Source: Cyclobacterium roseum (GTDB lineage: Bacteria > Bacteroidota > Bacteroidia > Cytophagales > Cyclobacteriaceae). Taken from it: a stretch of 64,000 nucleotides of DNA. The stretch lies in assembly GCF_010119225.1 (NCBI RefSeq), contig NZ_WNKF01000001.1, positions 558,001-622,000 on the forward strand, read 5' to 3'. The position numbers and the translations under genes are program-made. Under the pieces are notes generated by a model that ran no database searches, was not told the DNA's origin, and saw only the letters and a list, made by a program, of their open reading frames with translations. Shown here one piece after another: positions 52,102-60,033 of the stretch (within the stretch, counting starts at the first letter, position 1; every line of letters starts with the position of its first letter).

Positions 52102-52695
52102 TTAAAAAATCAACAACAGAAAGAATAAATCGGAAGGAATCAGTTCACTGGATTGAAATTCTTGTTTTAACCGTTTTGTTGCCTTGTAAAGCTGGTTCTC
52201 CACTGTTCGTTTGGATAAATGCAGCCTAAGCGCTATTTCTTCCGCAGATAGGTGTTCGGCGAATTTGAGTTTAAATACTTCCTGTTGCCCTTTCGGAAGC
52301 GATGCGATGGCTTTTTCTGAAAACAATTTCAATTCCTGATATTCCATTTCTTCTTCGGTATTACGGGTTACTTGGGCACTGAAATTTAACTGATATTGCT
52401 TGTAAGCAAGGTCCAAGGCCTGTTTTCTTGATCGGATAAAAATGGAAGAACGCATGATGGTGAGCAGATAGGCATTAAAGGAAAGCGAATCATCCAACCG
52501 CTCCCTTTTTTCCCAAACCTTTAAGAAAACTTCCTGGACCACTTCTTCTGCATCTTCGTGGCACAAATACATTTTTTTACAGGTTCTGAAAATTTTGGCG
52601 GCAAACCTTTGGTATAATTGTTGGAATGCACTGGTGTCTCCTTGCCTTAAAAAGCCTACGAGTTCGGGAACCGAGTATTTGTTTTCAGTTGACAT
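52102..52695 (-). CDS. ECF sigma factor of the SusCD locus
   Basis: The 197-residue protein has sigma region 2 (HEDAEEVVQEVFLKVWEKRERL) and region 4 (LPKGQQEVFKLKFAEHLSAEEIALRLHLSKRTVENQLYKA). It is the first gene of the locus, followed after 129 bases by fecR. It would turn on susCD and probably the sugar-acid genes. No other regulator of the locus is visible. Confidence 0.92.
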   Translation of the reverse strand: MSTENKYSVPELVGFLRQGDTSAFQQLYQRFAAKIFRTCKKMYLCHEDAEEVVQEVFLKVWEKRERLDDSLSFNAYLLTIMRSSIFIRSRKQALDLAYKQYQLNFSAQVTRNTEEEMEYQELKLFSEKAIASLPKGQQEVFKLKFAEHLSAEEIALRLHLSKRTVENQLYKATKRLKQEFQSSELIPSDLFFLLLIF

Positions 52696-52708
52696 CGGTA
52701 TTTTTTAG

Positions 52709-52730
52709 CATTACATACATACAAGTAATG
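52709..52730. promoter_or_regulatory. Palindrome upstream of the ECF sigma gene
   Basis: CATTAC (52709-52714) and GTAATG (52725-52730) flank a 10-base spacer, fourteen bases upstream of the sigma gene start. Position over the likely promoter suggests an operator, but no regulator gene is adjacent. Confidence 0.4.
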
Positions 52731-53111
52731 TATTTTTACATAAAATCACAATTTTTTATTTTATTTTATATTTTTTATAAAATAAAATTTCTAACTAAAT
52801 TGTTTTATCGAAAGCTTCGCTGATATTGAATATTTTTTAATGAAAGTGAAAAATAAAAATTATATTTTTTAATAAATAACCCCCTTTTATAAATCATAAT
52901 AAATAATAATCAATCACTATTATAATATTATTTTGAATTAACACACTAATACCATATTAAAATGAAATCGGGAATAGGGCCGGTGGTTTCATCCAAAAGC
53001 TCCAACTACTGGTGTAATTACCATTTTCCTTCAATAAGCGATCTATTTTCGTGCTTAATCGAAACGGTTTGCGTAAATTTAGACTCATCATGCCATAAAT
53101 CTCAAGCAACT
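52731..53111. other. AT-rich intergenic region between sigma gene and moaD
   Basis: From 52731 to about 52960 the sequence is extremely AT-rich with no gene. From 52962 to 53111 there is an open frame continuous with moaD, starting at ATG 52962, whose translation has no family similarity; I regard it as leader. The stretch near 53080 contains TAAATTTA, one base away from the -7 element TAnnTTTG, so the moa promoter may lie here. A structured leader such as a cofactor riboswitch is possible but I cannot show one. Confidence 0.5.
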
Positions 53112-53351
53112 ATGGAAGTGCTTTTATTCGGAATATCAAAGGAGCTGATGGGGCAGCAGGTGCTATCCTTACCAGTAGATTCAAAAATTGCCAACGTATT
53201 GGAGCTAAAGCGATGGATATTAAATCAATACCCGGAAATGGGGAATTTAAACAGTTTCGCCATTGCTGTGGATCAGGAATATGCTGACGATGAAACCCCT
53301 GTCTCCGGAAATCAGGAAATTGCTTTAATTCCACCTGTTAGCGGCGGTTGA
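53112..53351 (+). CDS. moaD: Molybdopterin synthase sulfur carrier subunit
   Basis: From ATG 53112 the 79-residue ubiquitin-like protein starts MEVLLFGISKEL and ends IPPVSGG with the terminal double glycine that is adenylated and carries the thiocarboxylate. It donates sulfur to MoaE. An in-frame start at 52962 would add 50 residues without similarity. The stop is one base before moaE. Confidence 0.92.
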   Translation: MEVLLFGISKELMGQQVLSLPVDSKIANVLELKRWILNQYPEMGNLNSFAIAVDQEYADDETPVSGNQEIALIPPVSGG

Positions 53352-53352
53352 T

Positions 53353-53766
53353 ATGAAGAAAATAACACTTGTCGACCAAATCAATCTCAACGAAGTCTAT
53401 TCCTGGTTACAAGACCCCGCGGCTGGCGGCATAAACCTGTTTATCGGAAATGTAAGAAACCATGCTCAGGGAAAAGCTGTTGTGAAATTGGAGTTTGAAG
53501 GCTATAAGCCCATGGCCCTGCGGGAAATGGAAAAATTGGCTGCTGCTGCCATGGAGAAATGGCCCATTAAAAAACTCTTGATGGTGCATGCCTTGGGAAG
53601 CAAACAAATTGGCGAGCCGGTTGTCGTCATCGGTACGGCAACAGCCCATCGAAAAGATGCGTTCGAGGCTAGCCGGTTTTTGATAGATGAGTTAAAAAAC
53701 AAGGTTCCTATCTGGAAAAAGGAATATTTTGCCGACCAGACGGTTTGGGTAAACGCACACCCATAG
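53353..53766 (+). CDS. moaE: Molybdopterin synthase catalytic subunit
   Basis: The 137-residue protein converts cyclic pyranopterin monophosphate to molybdopterin together with MoaD. It shows FIGNVRNHAQGK, the GTATAHRKDAFEAS loop and the catalytic lysine in VPIWKKEYF. The gene starts one base after moaD. Confidence 0.94.
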   Translation: MKKITLVDQINLNEVYSWLQDPAAGGINLFIGNVRNHAQGKAVVKLEFEGYKPMALREMEKLAAAAMEKWPIKKLLMVHALGSKQIGEPVVVIGTATAHRKDAFEASRFLIDELKNKVPIWKKEYFADQTVWVNAHP

Positions 53767-53799
53767 GATGCGTTATGACTAAAAGGAAAATAGAGTAGC

Positions 53800-54789
53800 A
53801 TGCAGAAAGAATTGATAGATCGGTACGGCAGAAAATTGGATTACCTGAGGCTATCCGTTACAGACCGATGCAACTTCAGGTGTTATTACTGTATGCCAGA
53901 AGAAGGTATGGATTTCGTTAACCGGACAGAACTGCTTTCCTACGAAGAACTCGATTACCTGGCTTCGTTATTTATTCAATTGGGGGTAAAAAAAATCAGA
54001 ATTACAGGAGGTGAACCTTTCGTTAGAAAAGGAATAATGGGTTTTTTAACCCAACTTTCCCAACAACCTGAACTTGAAGAAATTACCCTTACCAGTAACG
54101 GATCGATCACGAATACCCAAATTCAGGACCTGGCAACGCTGGGCATCCGGAAGATCAATATATCGCTTGATTCTCTCGATAAGCAACGCTTTTTTGAGAT
54201 CACCCGAAGGGACCGGTTTGAAGAGGTATACCAATGCATTCTGAACCTGATGGATCAGGGGTTTATAGTCAAGCTGAATTGCGTGGTCGATGGTAATAAA
54301 AACACGGAAGATATTATTCCATTTGTCAAATTAACGGAAAGCTACCCCTTGTCCGTACGTTTTCTGGAAGAAATGCCCTTTAACGGTACCGGGAAGTTTG
54401 TCCCACCTCGATGGAACCATATCGCTCTCCTGGAATACATCAACAAATTTTTCCCAACTATGCGGAAGGTGTTGGATGAAAAAAACAGTACCTCTGTCAA
54501 TTACCAGATCCCCGGCTTTCTAGGCACCTTTGGGATCATTCCGGCTTATAGCAGAACATTTTGTGGTACCTGCAACCGAATCCGGCTTTCGGCCACCGGA
54601 GAACTGAGAACTTGTCTGTATGGTCCCCCGGTAACCAATCTTAGGGATGTCTTAAGAAGTGGGGCGAGCGATATGGCCCTTATGGATGAAATAGTTCAGG
54701 CGGTAGCCAAAAAAGAAAAAGATGGCTTTGAGGCCGAAGCACAAAGTCAGAAAATCCCCAAAAAATCGATGTCCTTCTTAGGCGGGTAA
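53800..54789 (+). CDS. moaA: GTP 3',8-cyclase
   Basis: The radical-SAM enzyme starts molybdopterin synthesis from GTP. The 329-residue protein has the N-terminal cluster motif CNFRCYYC, the GGEPFVRKG segment, and a C-terminal second cluster with CGTCNRIRLSATGELRTC. It ends in a double glycine that MoaA needs for the C-terminal insertion in the active site. moaC, which acts with it, is not in the window. Confidence 0.95.
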   Translation: MQKELIDRYGRKLDYLRLSVTDRCNFRCYYCMPEEGMDFVNRTELLSYEELDYLASLFIQLGVKKIRITGGEPFVRKGIMGFLTQLSQQPELEEITLTSNGSITNTQIQDLATLGIRKINISLDSLDKQRFFEITRRDRFEEVYQCILNLMDQGFIVKLNCVVDGNKNTEDIIPFVKLTESYPLSVRFLEEMPFNGTGKFVPPRWNHIALLEYINKFFPTMRKVLDEKNSTSVNYQIPGFLGTFGIIPAYSRTFCGTCNRIRLSATGELRTCLYGPPVTNLRDVLRSGASDMALMDEIVQAVAKKEKDGFEAEAQSQKIPKKSMSFLGG

Positions 54790-54830
54790 GGTCTCCCATA
54801 GGGGCTTCTTATCGCAATAACCTACTACCC

Positions 54831-56027
54831 ATGATTAGTGTAACCCAAGCCAGAGAAATTCTTTTCAGTAATCCCTTATCCTTACCGGAGGAGTTCATTC
54901 CCTTCCAAAAAAGTCTGAACCACACCCTTGCATCAGATGTATATGCAGATCGGGATGCACCGCCGTTTCATCGGGTTACCATGGATGGGATTGCCATTCA
55001 GTCCGCAGTGCTACAAACAAAAAAGCAATTCGAAATTGAAGGGATTCAGGCAGCCGGTCAGGAACAGATGACGCTGAAAAATTCCGAAAATTGTCTGGAA
55101 GTGATGACCGGCGCGGTCTTACCGAAAAATACAGACTGTGTAGTGCCCTACGAAATGGTCCAAATCAACCAGGGTATGGCTGTAGTAAATGAATTGGAAT
55201 TTGAGAAATTCAAAAACGTCCACCTCCAGGGTACCGATGCAAAGAAAGGCGACCTGATTTTACGAAAAGATTCCTGGATCCATCCTGGAATTTTGAGTGT
55301 GCTGGCCTCTCTTGGGCAGGAAAAAGTAACGGTCGTCAGGCCGCCAAAGGTGCTTATATGCGCCACTGGTGATGAACTGGTGGAAGTGGATCAGCAGCCC
55401 CTACCCCACCAAATCCGCACTTCAAACGTGTACATGCTAGCGGCCGCATTACAAAACCTGGGCATAGCGGCGCAAACAGCTCACCTACCGGATCACAAGG
55501 AAGCACTCCGCAGCGCAATCGAGAAAGCGTTGGAAAGCCATGCCATTCTGCTTTTTTCCGGAGCCGTTTCCAAGGGCAAATTTGATTTTCTTCCCGAAGT
55601 ATTAAACGAACTTGGACTGGAAATTCTGATTCATGGAGTTAAGCAGAAACCAGGGAAGCCCTTTTTATTTGGAAGGAAAAATGAAAATTTCGTTTTTGGA
55701 TTTCCCGGTAATCCCAGCTCCTCGTTGGTGTGTTTTCACAACTATTTTAAACCCTGGCTGTCAAAACAGTTAAGAAGGCAAGAGCCCCAGGCCTCCGGGA
55801 TATTAGCGGAGGAGGTGATTTTTAAAAAACCGGTAACCTATCACCTGTTGGTGAGAACTGAAATCCGGGATGGCACCATCATGGCTTACCCGATAAAAAA
55901 CTCTGGATCCGGGGATTGGGTACACCTTTCGGAGGCAGATGCTTTTTTAAGTTTGCCAGCTGACAAGGAAACATTCAAAAAAAACGATGTCTTTCCATTA
56001 AATTATTTTCATAAGGACGGTTTCTAG
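54831..56027 (+). CDS. moeA: Molybdopterin molybdenumtransferase
   Basis: MoeA inserts molybdate into adenylated molybdopterin. The 398-residue protein carries ADRDAPPFHRVTMDGIAI, MTGAVLPKNTDCVVPYE, CATGDELVEV, LFSGAVSKGKFDFLPEV and FGFPGNPSSSLVCF, all family signatures. The usual GGxSVG is here SGAVSKG. The gene starts 41 bases after moaA. Confidence 0.92.
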   Translation: MISVTQAREILFSNPLSLPEEFIPFQKSLNHTLASDVYADRDAPPFHRVTMDGIAIQSAVLQTKKQFEIEGIQAAGQEQMTLKNSENCLEVMTGAVLPKNTDCVVPYEMVQINQGMAVVNELEFEKFKNVHLQGTDAKKGDLILRKDSWIHPGILSVLASLGQEKVTVVRPPKVLICATGDELVEVDQQPLPHQIRTSNVYMLAAALQNLGIAAQTAHLPDHKEALRSAIEKALESHAILLFSGAVSKGKFDFLPEVLNELGLEILIHGVKQKPGKPFLFGRKNENFVFGFPGNPSSSLVCFHNYFKPWLSKQLRRQEPQASGILAEEVIFKKPVTYHLLVRTEIRDGTIMAYPIKNSGSGDWVHLSEADAFLSLPADKETFKKNDVFPLNYFHKDGF

Positions 56028-56031
56028 AAAA

Positions 56032-57177
56032 ATGAAAGAAATTAAATCCATAGTAGCTGCTCATGAAGTGGCGGTCCAAAACGGAGAAGCATCTGCCCTG
56101 GCCACGGTCGTAAAAGTGGACGGTTCGTCTTACAGACGACCGGGAGCCAGGATGCTGGTTACCGAAAACGGGCAACTAACCGGTGCCATTTCTGGAGGCT
56201 GCCTGGAAGGAGATGCCCTAAAAAAGGCTCAAATGGTCATTTTCAGTGAGAAGTCCATGTTGGTCACCTACGATACAACGGATGATGACGATGCCAAATT
56301 CGGAGTTGGGCTCGGATGCAATGGTATCATTCACATTCTCATTGAACCCATTCTACCGGAAGTGGAAAACAACCCGATTGCCCTTTTGAAACGCTGCCTG
56401 GAAGACAGAGAAGAAAAGGTAATCATTACCATTTTTAATACCCGGGAAAAACGGTCTGTTCAGACAGGTACCTGTTTGCTGTTAAGTGAGACCATTAATG
56501 CTCAAAATTCCGGTGCTGATCCGCTCAGCGATTCCTTACAATCCTTTGCCAGGGACAAGGCGAAAGAAGTTTTGCGAAAAAAGCACTCGATCATTACACC
56601 CATTGACGTTCAATCGCCTTTACAAGCATTTATAGAATTTGTTCCAGCTCCGATTAAATTGATGCTAATCGGTGCCGGAAACGATGTTATCCCATTGACC
56701 CGTTTGGCAGATGTGATGGGATGGGAAATGGTCTTAGCGGATGGCAGATCGGAGTATGTAAACCCCGTCCGCTTTCCAATGGTTTCCCAATACCTGGTCG
56801 GAACACCTCAGGAGGTCCTTGCGCAATTAACACCCGATCAGCGAACGGCCGTGGTTTTGATGACCCATAACTTCAACTATGATTTGGAAATCATGAAAGG
56901 GCTTTTTCCCTATACCTTTCCTTATTTGGGGGTCTTGGGACCCAAGAAAAAGCTGGAGAAATTGATTGAAAACCTTGAAACAGCGGGAATTCAACTGGAC
57001 GAAGCCCAAGTTAAGCACATTTATGGACCCATGGGGCTCAACATTGGGGCTGAGAGCCCGGAAGAAATCGCTCTATCGGTAATCTCGGAAATCATGACGG
57101 TACTTGCTGCTAAACACCCTACTCATTTAAGAGACCGGCAGGGGCCTATCCATATCGATGAAAACGAAAATGCTTAA
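56032..57177 (+). CDS. XdhC/CoxI family molybdenum-cofactor chaperone
   Basis: The 381-residue protein has an N-terminal XdhC/CoxI domain (SGGCLEGDAL, FGVGLGCNGIIHILIEP) and a C-terminal Rossmann-like XdhC domain (LMLIGAGNDVIPLTRLADVMGWE, GPMGLNIGAESPEEIALSVISEI). Such proteins bind molybdenum cofactor, promote its sulfuration and deliver it to xanthine-dehydrogenase-type enzymes. The gene follows moeA by four bases. No molybdoenzyme gene is in the window, so its client is encoded elsewhere. Confidence 0.9.
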   Translation: MKEIKSIVAAHEVAVQNGEASALATVVKVDGSSYRRPGARMLVTENGQLTGAISGGCLEGDALKKAQMVIFSEKSMLVTYDTTDDDDAKFGVGLGCNGIIHILIEPILPEVENNPIALLKRCLEDREEKVIITIFNTREKRSVQTGTCLLLSETINAQNSGADPLSDSLQSFARDKAKEVLRKKHSIITPIDVQSPLQAFIEFVPAPIKLMLIGAGNDVIPLTRLADVMGWEMVLADGRSEYVNPVRFPMVSQYLVGTPQEVLAQLTPDQRTAVVLMTHNFNYDLEIMKGLFPYTFPYLGVLGPKKKLEKLIENLETAGIQLDEAQVKHIYGPMGLNIGAESPEEIALSVISEIMTVLAAKHPTHLRDRQGPIHIDENENA

Positions 57178-57217
57178 ACCCCATAACTCCTTTTTAATCA
57201 AGACAATGCTTATTCCC

Positions 57218-58540
57218 TTAAATGGAAATCTGAAATTGAAAAACCAGCATTCCTTTCCTATCGGATGAGAATACGCCTTCCTGAGAATCCAGAAAGACAG
57301 GTCGACTCTGGTAGTTTAGGGATAGTTTTGTCTGATTTGCATTGATCAACCAATTGAACCCATATTCATAGGTGATTACCCGGTCTTGCAGCAAATCAAA
57401 TTTCGAAATCTGGCTGGTGATGAAGGGCTGAAGCGTCCCCCAAGTGCCTAAAAGATCTTTTTTCATCAAATAACCTGCTTGTCCGTAAAAACTATTTCCA
57501 GTGCCCATCATAGGAAACGCATTTCCTGGGCCATTAAAACCAGCCTGGGCGGTGGTTCCATTGGTAGGATTCATGACACCCAGATTTCGAACGTAATTCT
57601 TACCATAGTCATTGGAATGAAAAGCCCCATAAAGGGTAAGGGCTGTATTTTCGCTAGGATTGAGCGGTTTATCATAAAACACATCGACCGACAGCAAGGC
57701 CAGGTCCGTATAGACAGTCGGTCCGTTTACTTGTTCCAGGTACCACATGGCCTTTTTTTGGTAAAGAAACCCCGCTCCAATATTAAAGACATGCTTTTTT
57801 CCCAAGTAGGAACCCGCATTATAGGGGGTGGTATTGGACTCCTGATCCAAAAACTGATACATATAATATCCGTGTACCTGCATCCCGGCAGGTGATCCGG
57901 CAAAAGTTGCCTCCAATCCAGGGCTGTTTCCCTGAACGGAAGACTGACTTACCGCCATGGGTTTGCTCAGTGCCATGCGGTAGTCCAGGCGATTTATTTT
58001 TCCTTTGGCATAAATGGAGTATTTTCTCAGAAACTGGTCGGTGACATCATTGGTGGTTTGCTGGTACAAGGGGGCATCCAATGATAAGATCGAGCCCACA
58101 GAAGGAGAAGAATACCTGGATACCCCATTCCAACCCGTAAGTCCGGTACCGATGGATAACTTTTCATCCCAAAGGGCTATTTCTCCCAGCGCATCGTGAA
58201 AAAACAAACCTTGTTTTCTTTCTCCCAAATAGGTTAAATTATTGGTTCCAAATTGAGTATAGAAAAACACTTTGTCCGTCAATTGACCAAATAACTGGAC
58301 TCGGGTCCTGCGAAGGCCTATATCGAAGGTTTGATCTTCCAGGTAACCATCCACGGTGGTTCCAGGGTTATTCCAGGTATTGCGTACCCAAATTTGATTC
58401 AAGAATGTCAATTTTACGTACTGACTCCCATCCTCATTTAAAGAATATTTCAATTCAGATCGTTCTTTTTGCTGAGCGAAGAGGCTGACCGGAAAAATAA
58501 AGAAGATAATAAAATAAATACGGACAGGAAATCTGGGCAT
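57218..58540 (-). CDS. Outer-membrane porin (phosphate-selective porin O/P-like)
   Basis: The 440-residue protein has a signal peptide (cleaved near LFAQQ) and a long series of amphipathic beta strands ending VFQFQISI, the pattern of a 16-strand porin. The N-terminal GLRRTRVQLFGQLTDKVFFYTQFGTNN is typical of OprO/P-like porins in Bacteroidota. The solute is not predictable. It converges with the xdhC-like gene, 40 bases apart, so it is not part of the molybdenum operon. Confidence 0.8.
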   Translation of the reverse strand: MPRFPVRIYFIIFFIFPVSLFAQQKERSELKYSLNEDGSQYVKLTFLNQIWVRNTWNNPGTTVDGYLEDQTFDIGLRRTRVQLFGQLTDKVFFYTQFGTNNLTYLGERKQGLFFHDALGEIALWDEKLSIGTGLTGWNGVSRYSSPSVGSILSLDAPLYQQTTNDVTDQFLRKYSIYAKGKINRLDYRMALSKPMAVSQSSVQGNSPGLEATFAGSPAGMQVHGYYMYQFLDQESNTTPYNAGSYLGKKHVFNIGAGFLYQKKAMWYLEQVNGPTVYTDLALLSVDVFYDKPLNPSENTALTLYGAFHSNDYGKNYVRNLGVMNPTNGTTAQAGFNGPGNAFPMMGTGNSFYGQAGYLMKKDLLGTWGTLQPFITSQISKFDLLQDRVITYEYGFNWLINANQTKLSLNYQSRPVFLDSQEGVFSSDRKGMLVFQFQISI

Positions 58541-58672
58541 ATTCTATAATGGATTATCGTTTAAAAACAGGTTTTATCAATGGATTCCCAAAGAAGCTAT
58601 ACAAAGGTACATTTCTCAGGCAAATTGAATCTAACTCATTCTAGCTTTAAAATAAAAATTATATAAGTGGAA

Positions 58673-58709
58673 ATTTACGATCCGGGCCTCAATGACCCGG
58701 TTCGTAAAT
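58673..58709. terminator. Hairpin spanning the stop codon of the HAEPLYID gene
   Basis: ATTTACGA (58673-58680) pairs with TCGTAAAT (58702-58709), then a T-T mismatch, then CCGGG/CCCGG (58682-58686 with 58696-58700). The 9-base loop holds the stop codon (58689-58691) of the minus-strand gene. No strong T-run follows on the minus strand, so it may protect the 3' end or affect termination of translation. Confidence 0.5.
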
Positions 58710-59549
58710 TATCCTTAAAAAGGAACTAAACCGTTCATTTTCTCTGCTTACAGGAATCCCCGTAACAATCCCAATCAACAGGTTTTCTGCAATACCCAGC
58801 CTCATCTGAGGCCTTATGATCATGTCAAAATCTTCACTTGTGATTTCCTTATTGAATTCGATACCGATAAAATTTCGGGTTCCGCTAATCATGTAATGGA
58901 AATTGGTATTGACTTGCCAGGTTACTTCCAATCCGGAAACTCCGTAATGATTCTGCATAAACGGACCGGTGTAAATGAGTGTATGGTAATTGAATCCCCA
59001 CCTTTTGGCAGCAATAAAAAAGGGATTATAGGCATTACCTGAAAAGATACGCTCCTCCCTGTAGTTGGAGAATTGATTCATCTCGAATTCATGAATATAT
59101 CCGAGGGCAAGAGAGGTCTTGTGTTTCTCCGAGACAAAGAAGGTATATTGTCCTGCCAGTTTCAGACTGTTAAGTTTATTTCCGGGAGCCGCTCCGTTTC
59201 CGTTTATGGGATAATAAAAAGAAAACGGCAATTCCACCTCCAGCCCTAATCTATCCATGGGAGCCCATTCGTATTCCACCAAGGCCAGGTATTCGTCATA
59301 TCGTTCCTTATCAGTAAGTCCCAGGCCAACATTCCATTCCTTTTCCCCTTTTCTTGCACCCAGATCCCGAATGAGATCAATGTATAAGGGTTCTGCATGC
59401 AACACTTTGGTAGGAGTTTTTCGTTCTTCGACATCAGAGATGTAAATACTATCTAATAATTCGTTGGAGACCTCTATTTCTGTTTGTGCTTGTACTTGGT
59501 AATTAATTCCAATCAGTATAATACCGATCCTGATTATTTGATTCATCAT
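58689..59549 (-). CDS. HAEPLYID family protein (beta-barrel-like envelope protein)
   Basis: From ATG 59549 the 286-residue protein has a signal peptide (cleaved near QVQAQ) and the motif LHAEPLYIDLIRDLGARKGE that names the family. The rest looks like an outer-membrane beta-barrel with strands ending in FLRIIYEPGH. Function unknown. It is encoded downstream of a small membrane protein with which it is often found in this phylum, as I recall. Confidence 0.8.
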   Translation of the reverse strand: MMNQIIRIGIILIGINYQVQAQTEIEVSNELLDSIYISDVEERKTPTKVLHAEPLYIDLIRDLGARKGEKEWNVGLGLTDKERYDEYLALVEYEWAPMDRLGLEVELPFSFYYPINGNGAAPGNKLNSLKLAGQYTFFVSEKHKTSLALGYIHEFEMNQFSNYREERIFSGNAYNPFFIAAKRWGFNYHTLIYTGPFMQNHYGVSGLEVTWQVNTNFHYMISGTRNFIGIEFNKEITSEDFDMIIRPQMRLGIAENLLIGIVTGIPVSRENERFSSFLRIIYEPGH

Positions 59550-59622
59550 TGGTAATAAAATTAGACATAAAAAAACAGGCCCTGCAGGAGATGCGGAGCT
59601 ATAAATCAATTAAAGCGGATGT

Positions 59623-60015
59623 TTATGAAATATCCGGCGGAGGAGTAGAAATGGCAAAAAAACCAGCTGAAACCCATCCAAGGGTACTTGGTAAAAAATC
59701 AGTAGTATCCACTGCAAAACGTCCTACTCTATTATAGGGGCAATCAATAAAAAACATCAGATCGGTTGAAATGCCTTTTTTCTGAGACGTTTCCTGATCC
59801 CCATCTGCATCTTCTTTCTCCGGAATGGCATCCTCCATTCCAAAGCCCAACTCCACAACCAATTCGATGAAACTTTCCTGGTCGTTTATAGTAAGATCTT
59901 CAGGGATATGATCCCCCCTCTCATCAGCGATATCCACGCTACAGTTTAGCATGTACACCGCCATAAAAGCCCACAAGCCTTTCAAAAAACCAGTATTGCG
60001 AAGGTGACGGATCAT
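59623..60015 (-). CDS. Small membrane-associated protein next to the HAEPLYID gene
   Basis: The 130-residue protein has an N-terminal hydrophobic segment (LWAFMAVYMLNCSVDIAD), an acidic middle including IPEDLTINDQESFIELVVE, and a second weak hydrophobic stretch near the C-terminus. I recognise similar hypothetical proteins beside HAEPLYID genes but know no function. Upstream of it (60034) begins the end of a PVC-type heme protein gene on the same strand, 18 bases away. Confidence 0.55.
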   Translation of the reverse strand: MIRHLRNTGFLKGLWAFMAVYMLNCSVDIADERGDHIPEDLTINDQESFIELVVELGFGMEDAIPEKEDADGDQETSQKKGISTDLMFFIDCPYNRVGRFAVDTTDFLPSTLGWVSAGFFAISTPPPDIS

Positions 60016-60033
60016 GGGCGCAAAGATGCAAAA

